A DNA stretch of 64,000 nucleotides, from NCBI GenBank assembly GCA_963844235.1, contig CAWJNF010000004.1, forward strand, positions 434,001-498,000, in the 5' to 3' direction. Position 1 is the first letter of the stretch, and every line of letters begins with the position of its first letter. Under the pieces are notes generated by a model that had not been told where the DNA came from, made no database searches, and worked only from the letters and a program-made list of their open reading frames with translations. This DNA comes from CAWJNF01 sp963844235. Lineage in GTDB: Bacteria; Actinomycetota; Thermoleophilia; Gaiellales; Gaiellaceae. Positions 8,232 to 16,058 of this stretch are shown here, piece by piece. The translations under genes were made by a program, and so were the position numbers.

Positions 8232-8283
8232 AGGGCGGGTCGTCGCCGGATACGGCCCAGCGAGCGGGTTACAGTGGTCTCCG

Positions 8284-10434
8284 GTGCTCGCCGAGGTAAC
8301 CACCCGGGAGACGTTCGACGGCCTGGCCACGTGGCAGGTCGCCTTCTGGTACTTCCTCATCTTCGTCTCGACGACGGTCTTCTTCTGGGGCGTCTACCGG
8401 CTCGTGCAGAAGTACCGCCGCAGCCGGCAGGGGATCCGGCTCGAGCGCTCCGACGCCAAGCCCGCGATGCGGCGAGTCGCGCGCGCAACCCACACCGTCT
8501 TCACGCACGCATGGATCCGCCGGCGCGACCCGCTTGCAGGGCTCGGCCACCTGTTCGTCTTCTACGGCTTCCTCGTCCTCTTCATCGGAACCGCGATCCT
8601 GGCCTTTCAGGACGACATCGCCGCCCCGCTCGGCTTCGAGTTCTGGACGGGCTGGTTCTACAAGGCCTACTCCGCCTTCCTCGATGTCTTCGGGGCAGCG
8701 CTCGTGGTCGGGATCGCGGTCATGGCGATCCGCCGCGGCGTGCTCAGGCCCTTCCGGCTCAGCTACCGGCGCGTCGATCGCGCCGAGGGCGAGGACGACC
8801 GGCGCGGCTACGTAATCGGAGACTGGGCCTTCCTCGGCATCATCTTCTTCCTGGCCCTGACCGGCTTCCTGCTCGAGGCGTTCCGCGTCGCCGTGGATCG
8901 CCCGCCCGTCGAGGTCTGGGCGCCGATCGGCTGGCTCGTCGGCAACGCCTTCCGCACCATCGGGCTCTCGGGCCAGGCTGCCAACGACGCGCGGCTCGTC
9001 GAGTGGTGGGTGCACGGCGTCGTCGCGCTCGGGTTCGTCGCGTCGATCCCGTTCACGAAGGCCGTCCACATGCTTGCCGGCCCCGCGGGCGTGGCGCTTC
9101 GGCACGAGAAGCCCGGTCAGCGCCTGGCTCCGCTGCCGGCCGACACGAAGCCCGAGGACGTCGGCTACGCGACGATCACCGCCCTCTCGCCGCGGCACCT
9201 CGTCGACCTCGACGCGTGCACGAAATGCGGTAAGTGCCACGAGGCGTGCCCTGCTCGCGCGTCCGGCTACCCGCTCTCGCCGCGCGACCTCATCCTCGAC
9301 CTGCGGGAGGTGGCGGAGGGCTCCCTCGGCATTCGGGCCGCTCTCGGCCGCGGGCCGCTCTTCGACGTCTCGGAGCCGATCGCCGGCGGCGTCATCCGGC
9401 AGGAGACGCTCTGGTCGTGCATGCAGTGCATGGCCTGCGTCGAGATCTGCCCGGTCGGGATCGAGCACGTCCCGATCATCAACGAGCTGCGCCGCCAGCT
9501 CGTCGAGCGCGGCGAGATGGACTCCCTGCTCCAGTCGACGCTCGAGACGATCTACACGTCCGGCAACTCCTTCGGCGAGGCGAAGCGCAAGCGGGCGCGC
9601 TGGGCGAAGGAGCTCGACTTCGAGCTCAAGGACGCGCGCAAGGAGCCGGTCGACGTCCTCTGGTTCGTGGGGGACTACGCGTCGCTCGACCCGCGCAATC
9701 AGCGCAACACCCAGGCGCTCGCGCGCATCCTCCACTCAGCCGGCGTCGACGTCGGGATCCTCTTCGAGGCGGAGAAGACGGCCGGCAACGACGTGCGCCG
9801 CGCCGGCGAGGAAGGGCTCTTCAGCTCGCTCGCGGAGGAGAACATCGAGACGATCTCCGGCTGCGAGTTCAACCGCATCCTGTCGAGCGACCCGCACTCC
9901 TACAACACGCTCAGGAACGAGTACCCGGAGCTCGGCGCCCCGTGGTCGGCGGACCAGGTCGTGCACCACTCCGAGCTCCTGCTCGAGCTGCTCGACGCGG
10001 GCGCGATCGTCCCTGACAAGCGGCTCGGATACCGCATCACGTACCACGACCCGTGCACGCTCGGCCGCTTCAACGGCGTCTACGAGCCTCCGCGCGAGGT
10101 GCTGCGGCGCATCGGCTGCGAGCTCGTCGAGATGCCCCGCAACCGGGACAACTCGTTCTGCTGCGGCGCCGGCGGCGGGCGCATCTGGATGAAGGAGCTG
10201 AAGCGCGAAGACGCCCAGCGCCCGAGCGAGAACCGGATCGACGAGGCCGTCGCGCTCGGAGGGATCGACCTCTTCACCGTCGCCTGCCCGAAGGACGTGA
10301 CCATGTACGAGGACGCGATCAAGACGTCCGGCCACGCCGCGGAGATCGAGCTGCGGGAGCTGTCCGAGCTCGTGCTCGAGTCGCTTGCGCTCGAGCCGGT
10401 GGCGGTCGCAGCCGCCGAAGACTCGGAGCCGTAG
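8284..10434 (+). CDS. etfD: membrane (Fe-S) ETF:quinone oxidoreductase, EtfD-like
   Basis: A 716-residue membrane protein. The N-terminal ~270 residues hold about five membrane spans in a nitrate-reductase-gamma-like arrangement. Two 4Fe-4S motifs follow (CTKCGKCHEACP near 312 and CMQCMACVEICP near 380), and the C-terminal part has heterodisulfide-reductase-type Cys-rich sequence (DPCTLGRFNG near 589, FCCGAGGG near 625). The first Cys-rich repeat is degenerate. In mycobacteria a protein of this plan (EtfD) oxidises ETF during fatty-acid breakdown and feeds the quinone pool. The etfBA genes 6 kb away fit that role, which remains an inference here. GTG start at 8284. The TAG stop is provided by a repeat. 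Confidence 0.85.
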   Translation: MLAEVTTRETFDGLATWQVAFWYFLIFVSTTVFFWGVYRLVQKYRRSRQGIRLERSDAKPAMRRVARATHTVFTHAWIRRRDPLAGLGHLFVFYGFLVLFIGTAILAFQDDIAAPLGFEFWTGWFYKAYSAFLDVFGAALVVGIAVMAIRRGVLRPFRLSYRRVDRAEGEDDRRGYVIGDWAFLGIIFFLALTGFLLEAFRVAVDRPPVEVWAPIGWLVGNAFRTIGLSGQAANDARLVEWWVHGVVALGFVASIPFTKAVHMLAGPAGVALRHEKPGQRLAPLPADTKPEDVGYATITALSPRHLVDLDACTKCGKCHEACPARASGYPLSPRDLILDLREVAEGSLGIRAALGRGPLFDVSEPIAGGVIRQETLWSCMQCMACVEICPVGIEHVPIINELRRQLVERGEMDSLLQSTLETIYTSGNSFGEAKRKRARWAKELDFELKDARKEPVDVLWFVGDYASLDPRNQRNTQALARILHSAGVDVGILFEAEKTAGNDVRRAGEEGLFSSLAEENIETISGCEFNRILSSDPHSYNTLRNEYPELGAPWSADQVVHHSELLLELLDAGAIVPDKRLGYRITYHDPCTLGRFNGVYEPPREVLRRIGCELVEMPRNRDNSFCCGAGGGRIWMKELKREDAQRPSENRIDEAVALGGIDLFTVACPKDVTMYEDAIKTSGHAAEIELRELSELVLESLALEPVAVAAAEDSEP

Positions 10435-10456
10435 GGGCCGGATCTCATCCGGCCCG
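10431..10456. repeat. palindromic repeat overlapping the etfD stop codon
   Basis: One full copy begins with GTAGGGG; its TAG is the stop codon of the preceding gene. The arms are GGCCGGAT / ATCCGGCC with a CTC centre. Confidence 0.85.
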
Positions 10457-10478
10457 CTCGTTCTTCGTGCGCCCGCCG

Positions 10479-10571
10479 TTACTCGTCCTCGACCGCCATG
10501 CCGAGGATGTCCTCGCGCGAGAGCTTGCCGACGAGAACCGGGTGGTCACGGCCGATCATCGCAGTCTCAGC
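10479..10571 (-). pseudogene. possible remnant of a CBS-domain protein (C-terminal end only)
   Basis: On the minus strand a short frame reads MIGRDHPVLVGKLSREDILG and ends MAVEDE-stop. The segment VLVGKLSREDILGMA resembles the last strand and helix of a CBS domain. Nothing upstream in frame continues the domain, and the SnoaL-like gene on the other strand starts at 10618. I therefore call it a relic. A rival reading on the plus strand (VVTADHRSL) looks faintly like a PIN-domain end, so confidence is low. Confidence 0.3.
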
Positions 10572-10617
10572 ACGTAAGCTGCTCGCAGCTGCAAGAACCG
10601 ACCCGAAGGGAGCCGAG

Positions 10618-10986
10618 ATGGCGACGACCGAGACGAGGATGACGACCGAGCGCCTCGACGCGTTCATGGATGCCTGGAATGCGCACGACGTCGACGCCAT
10701 CGTGGGCTTCTTCGCAGAGGACTGCGTCTTCCACCCCTCCGTCGGCACCGAGCTCATGGGTGGCACCTACGTCGGCAAGGACGAGGTGCGCCGCGGGATC
10801 GCCGCGTTCTTCGAGCGCTACCCGGACGGCCGCTTCGAGGACGCGAGCGCGTTCGTCGCAGGCGACCGGGGAGCGTCCGAGTGGACGTTCGTATCCGGCG
10901 ACTCGGCGGTCCGCGGCTGCGACCTGTTCGAGTTCCAGGGCGACCGCATCAGCGTCAAGAACGCCTTCCGCAAGAACCGTCCGTAG
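10618..10986 (+). CDS. SnoaL-like / NTF2-fold protein
   Basis: A 122-residue protein with the cone-shaped NTF2 fold pattern: an N-terminal helix (LDAFMDAWNAHDVDAIVGFFAEDCVFH), a middle YVGKDEVRRGIAAFF segment, and C-terminal strands (SEWTFVSGDSAVRGCDLFEF, DRISVKNAF). Such proteins are enzymes, subunits or binding proteins; the sequence gives no substrate. The ATG at 10618 has AAGGGAG about 8 bases upstream, which decides it against the longer open frame. Confidence 0.75.
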   Translation: MATTETRMTTERLDAFMDAWNAHDVDAIVGFFAEDCVFHPSVGTELMGGTYVGKDEVRRGIAAFFERYPDGRFEDASAFVAGDRGASEWTFVSGDSAVRGCDLFEFQGDRISVKNAFRKNRP

Positions 10987-11000
10987 GCAACGCCGCCGCG

Positions 11001-11936
11001 CTACCCGGCCTCGACGCCGACGACGAAGTCGATCGTCGGGTCGAGAATCTGCTCGATCAGCGTCTCGTCCGGCGTGACGCCCATCTCGCGGCAGCGGTTG
11101 CGGTAGTGCCGGACCTTCTGCGTCTGGTACTTGTCGAGGTCGAGGCCCGGCACCGCCTTCTGGTACTCCACGAGCCCGACGATGTTGCCGCGGAACTCGT
11201 CGAACGTCGCGTGCACGAGCGCCTCCCGCGACGGGTCCTTCTCGACGAGAAGGCGGATCGCCTCGGTGCCGAACGTGATGTGACGACCCTCGTCGGCAAG
11301 GATCCGCCGGAAGCCCTGGCGCAGGGTAGGCAGCGCGTCCCAGAGCTCGGTCGTGTCGATCACGATCTCGTAGGACGGCATCGTCAGCACGCCCTCCGCG
11401 AAGCCGTTGTAGAGCGTGGCAAAGCGGACGAACTCGTCCTCGATGGCGCCCTCCTCCCCCGAGGCGACCGCCTCCGTCAGCTCCCGGCCGTAGCGCGGCA
11501 GCCCCTCGTGGAGGAGCTCCTTCAGCTCGAAGCGCCCGGTCGGATCGACGGTCGCACCGCGCTCGAGGAAGTACGGACCCACCTCGTCCGGCTCGAGGAT
11601 CCCCGCGACCTGCTCGTGCCAGAGCGCGAAGAACTGGGCGTGCTTCGCCTCCTCGAGCATGAACGTCCCCAGGAACATGACCCAATCGAAGCGGTCGAGC
11701 GCCCTCGCGGCCGCGATCATGGGGAGAAGCTCGTCCGTGACCGCCTGCTCCCCGGCGAAGAAGCGCACGGTGATGCCGAGGATCTGCCGCCGCTGCGCCT
11801 CCGACAGGCGCTGCCAGTCCTCCGCGTCCTGGCCGAAGTCGAGCTCGCGCGGGTTCCAGACGTTCCCGACGGCCTTCTCGTACTTGCGGTAGATCGGGCC
11901 TCGCATCATCTCCCGCGTGAAGTGGAACTTCGCCAT
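11001..11936 (-). CDS. R2-like ligand-binding oxidase (R2lox), Mn/Fe type
   Basis: A 311-residue ferritin-like protein of the ribonucleotide-reductase-R2-like oxidase group. All six metal ligands can be placed: E63 (AGEQAV), E96 and H99 (LEEAKH), E181 (GFAEGV), E216 and H219 (DEGRHI). The residues that form the family's Val-Tyr ether crosslink are present as V66 and Y176. Known members bind a long-chain fatty acid and assemble a Mn/Fe cofactor; the physiological reaction is unknown. The gene is 11 bases downstream of a ureohydrolase gene on the same strand, so co-expression is likely. Confidence 0.9.
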   Translation of the reverse strand: MAKFHFTREMMRGPIYRKYEKAVGNVWNPRELDFGQDAEDWQRLSEAQRRQILGITVRFFAGEQAVTDELLPMIAAARALDRFDWVMFLGTFMLEEAKHAQFFALWHEQVAGILEPDEVGPYFLERGATVDPTGRFELKELLHEGLPRYGRELTEAVASGEEGAIEDEFVRFATLYNGFAEGVLTMPSYEIVIDTTELWDALPTLRQGFRRILADEGRHITFGTEAIRLLVEKDPSREALVHATFDEFRGNIVGLVEYQKAVPGLDLDKYQTQKVRHYRNRCREMGVTPDETLIEQILDPTIDFVVGVEAG

Positions 11937-11947
11937 GGCATCTCCTC

Positions 11948-12949
11948 CTAGGTCGCGGCCCGGCGATCAGCGATCAGACCGATCAGCTCGAACATGATCG
12001 CCGCGGCGACCTGGGCCGTGATCTGGTTGGGCGAGTCCTTCGTCGGCATGAGGCAGACGACGTCGGCGCCGATCACCTCCGTGCCGCGCATCGCCTGGAG
12101 CAGCCGGCGCGCCTCGTCCATCGTGAAGCCCGTGAACGCGGGCTCGAGGTTCGACACAGCCGGCGCGACGGATGGGTCGAGGCAGTCGAGATCGAACGTG
12201 ATGTACACGGGTGCATCCCCGACGCGCTCCCGGATCAGCTCGATGCAGTGCTCCGCACCGAGCTCGCGGTAGCGGTCGATCGGGATGACTTCGTAGCCCA
12301 GGTCGTAGCTCGGCTGCAGCCAGTCGGGGGTTCGCGGATTGCCGCGGATGCCGATCTGGACGCTGTATGCCGGATCGACCTGGCCCTGGCGGACGAGGTA
12401 GCTCGCCCAGTGCGCAGCGGACTTCTTTGCGCCGAGCCAGTGCGGAATCGACTCGTAGGCGTCGATGTGGGCGTCGAGGTGGAGCAGCGCGACCTTGCGG
12501 TCGCCGGTGAGCTTCGAGCCCTCGGTCGCCAGCCCCTGCACGATCCCACCGGTGACCGAGTGGTCGCCCCCGATCGCCACCGTGGGCGTCCCGGCCTTCG
12601 CGGCCCGCGCGAAGAAGTCCGTGATCCGCTCGATGCAGCGCTCGTTGTCGTTCGCCTCGGGGAACGGCACGTCGCCCAGGTCGTGGATCCGGCACGTCTC
12701 CCACGGGGAGAAGCCGAAGGCCGCGTGGTAGCGCCGCTGCACGGCCGAGACATGACGGACGGCGCGCGGCCCGAGGTGCTGGTCGCGCTCGGTCGAGGCG
12801 TTGCCCGAGGCATGCGGCACGCCGACCAGGGCGATATCGCAGCCGGCCGGATCCGGATCGACCGGGCAGCGGAATAGCGTCGCAGGCCCCCACCAGTACA
12901 GCCCCTCCACCATCATGCGATCGCCGGGGTCGAGCTCGTCGAGGCTCAT
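11948..12949 (-). CDS. ureohydrolase (agmatinase/arginase/guanidinase family)
   Basis: Mn-dependent hydrolase of 333 residues that releases urea from a guanidino compound. The metal motifs are intact: GGDHS (near 124), DAHIDAYES (near 155) and TFDLDCLDPS (near 247). The SP(x)WE and PHASGN segments are typical of agmatinase-like members, but agmatine, guanidine and guanidino acids cannot be told apart by eye. The ATG at 12949 has a strong GAGGAGG ribosome-binding site about 5 bases upstream. A palindromic operator candidate lies at 12967-12997. Confidence 0.9.
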   Translation of the reverse strand: MSLDELDPGDRMMVEGLYWWGPATLFRCPVDPDPAGCDIALVGVPHASGNASTERDQHLGPRAVRHVSAVQRRYHAAFGFSPWETCRIHDLGDVPFPEANDNERCIERITDFFARAAKAGTPTVAIGGDHSVTGGIVQGLATEGSKLTGDRKVALLHLDAHIDAYESIPHWLGAKKSAAHWASYLVRQGQVDPAYSVQIGIRGNPRTPDWLQPSYDLGYEVIPIDRYRELGAEHCIELIRERVGDAPVYITFDLDCLDPSVAPAVSNLEPAFTGFTMDEARRLLQAMRGTEVIGADVVCLMPTKDSPNQITAQVAAAIMFELIGLIADRRAAT

Positions 12950-12966
12950 CCACCCTCCTCACCTGC

Positions 12967-12997
12967 GTTACACAATGAGGGCATTCTAGTGTGTAAC
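12967..12997. promoter_or_regulatory. candidate operator, 8-bp inverted repeat
   Basis: GTTACACA (12967-12974) and TGTGTAAC (12990-12997) are perfect inverted repeats with centres about 23 bases apart, roughly two helical turns. They lie between the divergent ureohydrolase gene and the antitoxin at 13006, so a regulator bound here could control either side. Confidence 0.5.
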
Positions 12998-13005
12998 ATT
13001 TCCGT

Positions 13006-13253
13006 ATGCTGAAGCGCGTGCAGCTCATGCTGGACGAGGAGCTCGATGCAGCCGTCGCCCGCGAGGCCAAGATCCGACAGCGTCTCCCGAGTCCGAGGTC
13101 GTGCGGAGCATCCTCAGGGAAACGCTTCTGCCGCCATTGCCTCCGCTCGAGGAGGATCCGTTATGGGAGTGGGTCGGCAGCGGGAAGGGGGCGCCGCGCG
13201 ACTCGGCAAGCATCGATGAGGTGCTCTACGGCCCGCTGCTGGCCGACCGGTGA
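13006..13253 (+). pseudogene. vapB: ribbon-helix-helix-type antitoxin, frameshifted
   Basis: The frame opens MLKRVQLMLDEELDAAVARE, the start of a VapB-like antitoxin. Near 13079-13081 one base is missing; the neighbouring frame then continues SEVVRSILRETLLPPLPPLEE and ends GPLLADR with TGA at 13251-13253. Restored, the protein has about 82 residues. The TGA overlaps the GTG start of the toxin at 13250 (GTGA), the usual toxin-antitoxin junction. Either the locus is decaying or the base was lost in sequencing. Confidence 0.7.
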
Positions 13254-13651
13254 TCTTCGTCGACACTCGTTCTGGGTGGCGCTGGCCCTACCGGAGGACG
13301 ACCGAGCGGCCGAAGCACGCCAGTTGGTGCAACGGTGCGACACCGCGCCGCTCATCACGTCGAACCATGTACGCGGGGAGACCTGGACGTTCCTCCGGCG
13401 ACGGGACAGTCACCGCACCGCGACGGGCTTCCTCGACATGCTCGGTCGGAGCGCGCGGATACAGGTGCACCGAGTCGGTGAAGAACTCGAGGACGAGGCG
13501 CTCTCATGGCTGCGCCGCCACGACGAGCGGCTCTACTCGTTCGTCGACGCGACGAGCTTCGCGCTGATGCGCTCACTCGGGATCCAAGAGGCGCTCGCCT
13601 TCGACGGCGATTTCGCGGCGGCCGGCTTCGTCGAGCTGCGACGCCGACTGA
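13250..13651 (+). pseudogene. vapC: PIN-domain toxin (VapC family), frameshifted
   Basis: The start GTG at 13250 gives MIFVDT, then a base is missing near 13263 and the next frame continues SFWVALALPEDD. The rest is a clear PIN domain: HVRGETWTFLRR (Glu), FVDATSFALM (Asp) and LAFDGDFAAAGF (Asp). In the main frame no stop occurs until 13830, inside the opposite gene; a TGA one frame over at 13649-13651 fits the normal toxin end, so there may be a third indel. Together with the broken antitoxin, the pair is either inactive or mis-assembled. Confidence 0.65.
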
Positions 13652-13653
13652 AC

Positions 13654-13684
13654 GGCGGGCCGGATCCGGCCCGCCGGCCCCTAC
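13654..13684. repeat. palindromic repeat between convergent genes
   Basis: A perfect 22-base palindrome around GGATCC with arms GGCGGGCCGGA (13654-13675), followed by the family's outer GGCCCCTAC (13676-13684). It lies just before the stop of the amine oxidase gene. Confidence 0.75.
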
Positions 13685-13688
13685 GAGC

Positions 13689-14975
13689 TCATCCGAGCAG
13701 GCTCGCGACCTTGCGGGCGTTCACGATGCCGCTCTCGATGGCGCCGTCGATGAAGCCGTTCCAGCCGTCGGCCACGTCCGAGGTGGCAAGGAAGACACGG
13801 CCCTCGGGCCGCTGCAGCTCGGCCAGGTAGCGCGTCAGCTGGTTCGGGCGGTACATCGACCAGGTCCCCTGCGTGAACTCGTCGCCCGTCCAGTTGTGGG
13901 CGTGCGTCTCGACGATCTCGTGCCCCGCCAGGAGGTCGCCCGCGGCGCTCGCGACCGCTTCCGTGTCCTCGGGGTCGAGGGCCGCAGCGTCGGAGCCGAA
14001 CGAGACGAAGAGCGTGTCGCCGTCGACCTTGTACTCGGACTGGAGGAACGTGATGCCGCTCGTGCTCGGGGCGACGGCGAAGTAGTCGTGATCGCCACGG
14101 ACGCGGATCCACACCTTGACGCCGTGCGAGGACTGGCCCTCCGCCGCGGCGGCCCGCTTCCCGTCGGCGAGCGCCGGCGTGAAGTCGATCCCGCCGAGGA
14201 CGTTCAGGGGAACCGCCACGATCGCCGCCCGAGCCTCGATCGTCTCGCCGTCACGCGTTCGCACCGCCGCGCCGTGCTCGCCCTGCTCGACCGCGGCCAC
14301 CGGCGTCTCGAGGCGGACGTCGAAGCCGCCGTCGCCGGCGATCGCCTCGACGAGGCTGCGGGTGCCCGTGACGATCTTGTAGCGGGCGATGCAGTCCATC
14401 AGCATCTGGAAGCTGTGACCCGAGAGCGCGTACCAGCGCAAAGCCGCGGCGAGCCCCGTCTCGTGGAGGTAGGCGCTGCAGCAGGTCGCCCAGAGGCCGT
14501 CGTTCACGTCCGCGGTCTCCCGGTCGAAGCCGATCTCGTCGACACGGTCCTGGATCGAGAGGGCGTCCACGGCTGCGATGTCCGAGAAGAGCGGCTCGTG
14601 CGGCCGCTCGAGCCACTCGCGCGCGTCATGGCACATGCGGTCGGTGCCGTCGACCATGATCCGCCAGAGCTCCTCGGGCGGCCCCTGCTTCAGCTCGCGC
14701 CCCACGAGCCACCCGACCCTGCTGGGCGGCGTCGCCTCGGTGACCTCGAGGCCGTAGCGGCGAAGCTCCGCCCAGACGTACGGCTGATGCCAGTGCACCC
14801 AGGTGCCACCCATCTCGACCTGCTTGCCGGCGAAGGTGGACGTCCACGTGCGACCGCCAAGGCGATCTCGAGCCTCGAGGAGAACTGTCCGGTACCCCGC
14901 CTGCTGCAGCTCGCGGGCGGCGGTGCAGCCCGCAAACCCCCCGCCGACGACGACGACGTCGTAGCCGGATGCCAT
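13689..14975 (-). CDS. flavin monoamine oxidase family protein
   Basis: A 428-residue FAD enzyme of the amine-oxidase/GMC-unrelated MAO group. The N terminus has the dinucleotide motif VVVVGGGFAGCTAARELQQA and LLEARDRLGGRTWT, typical of MAO-like oxidases; the C-terminal FAD-binding part reads GRVFLATSDVADGWNGFIDGA. Oxidative deamination of an amine is the family reaction; the substrate is unknown. I chose the ATG at 14975 because the glycine-rich motif should begin within the first ten residues; the frame is open further upstream without family support. Confidence 0.85.
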   Translation of the reverse strand: MASGYDVVVVGGGFAGCTAARELQQAGYRTVLLEARDRLGGRTWTSTFAGKQVEMGGTWVHWHQPYVWAELRRYGLEVTEATPPSRVGWLVGRELKQGPPEELWRIMVDGTDRMCHDAREWLERPHEPLFSDIAAVDALSIQDRVDEIGFDRETADVNDGLWATCCSAYLHETGLAAALRWYALSGHSFQMLMDCIARYKIVTGTRSLVEAIAGDGGFDVRLETPVAAVEQGEHGAAVRTRDGETIEARAAIVAVPLNVLGGIDFTPALADGKRAAAAEGQSSHGVKVWIRVRGDHDYFAVAPSTSGITFLQSEYKVDGDTLFVSFGSDAAALDPEDTEAVASAAGDLLAGHEIVETHAHNWTGDEFTQGTWSMYRPNQLTRYLAELQRPEGRVFLATSDVADGWNGFIDGAIESGIVNARKVASLLG

Positions 14976-15079
14976 CAGGCGCCGCTCACGGCGAGCTTTC
15001 CGACGGACTTCGCACCGAGCACGATCTGGATTCTCGGCCGACTGCTCGCACGCTGTCAAGCCTCGGCTACGGTAGCGCC

Positions 15080-15964
15080 ATGGACGAGGCCTCCTGCTCG
15101 ACGCTCTCCATCGCCCTCGGCGAGCCCCTCGGCGCCACGGCGCCGGAGGCGTCGGCGTGGCTGCTCGTCGAGCAGCCGGGCGCCTGGGGACGAAAGGCGC
15201 TGGCCGAGTCGCAGCTCGATCCGGAGATCGGGTCGGAGCTCGAGCGGCGCGCCAAAGCGCTCGGCATCAAGGCGCTCCTCGTCAAGCGCCCGGGGCGCAA
15301 CGGAAGCGCCGGAGCCGCCCGTACCGTCATGCTCGGCCGCTCCGACCACGGTGGCGCGTGGCTCGAGCGGGCAACCGTCGAGCACGACACCGAGCTCCTG
15401 GAGCTCGACCTCGACGGACTGGCCGCCGGCGAGCGCGGCTACGGCGATCCGATCGAGGACGCCGTCTACCTCGTCTGCACGAACGGCCGCAGAGACGCGT
15501 GCTGCGCCGCGCTCGGCCGGCCTGTGGCGGCGGCGCTCGCCACGGCGCGACCCGAGCGGGTATGGGAGTGCTCGCACATCGGCGGGCACCGCTTCGCCGC
15601 GAATCTCGTCTGCCTTCCGGACGGCCTGTGCTACGGGCGCGTGGCGGCCGACGAGGTCGAAGGCATCGCGGCGGCGTACGAGGCGGGCCGAATCGTGGTC
15701 GAGCGCCTTCGCGGCCGGTCGTCGTTCCCGCCCGCCGTTCAGGCCGCCGACGCGTTCCTGCGCGCCCGCGAAGGGCTCGACGGGCTCGAGGCGCTCGTCC
15801 TCGAGCGGTGCGAGGCGTGGGACGGAGGCGCGACTGTGACGTTCCGGACGCCGTCCGGTCTCCTGGAGGTAGACGTGCGGAGCGAGCCCGACAGCGTTGC
15901 ACGCCCGTTCTCGTGCGGCGACGAGACGGGCGAGGCGCCGCTAACGTGGACGCTCGCCGGCTGA
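15080..15964 (+). CDS. sucrase/ferredoxin-like family protein
   Basis: A 294-residue protein of the group named sucrase/ferredoxin-like, with a thioredoxin-like 2Fe-2S fold in the C-terminal half. The conserved segment VCTNGRRDACCAALGRPVAAAL (about residues 133-154) and the following CSHIGGHRFAANLVCLPDG region are the family's cysteine- and histidine-rich signature. The biochemical role is not established. ATG at 15080, divergent from the amine oxidase with about 100 bases between. Confidence 0.75.
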   Translation: MDEASCSTLSIALGEPLGATAPEASAWLLVEQPGAWGRKALAESQLDPEIGSELERRAKALGIKALLVKRPGRNGSAGAARTVMLGRSDHGGAWLERATVEHDTELLELDLDGLAAGERGYGDPIEDAVYLVCTNGRRDACCAALGRPVAAALATARPERVWECSHIGGHRFAANLVCLPDGLCYGRVAADEVEGIAAAYEAGRIVVERLRGRSSFPPAVQAADAFLRAREGLDGLEALVLERCEAWDGGATVTFRTPSGLLEVDVRSEPDSVARPFSCGDETGEAPLTWTLAG

Positions 15965-16058
15965 GAGCTCGACCGGTCACAGCCCGCGAGTCTCCAGCCC
16001 GGCGTTCGCCGACCGGGCACGCCTTGCCGTACGCTGACTGCCCCAGCCGAAAGGAGAC

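Noticed and set aside
13506..15839. A 777-residue plus-strand ORF opposite the amine oxidase
   Set aside because: Arginine- and glycine-rich antisense composition with no family resemblance; GC-rich genomes produce such frames on the opposite strand.
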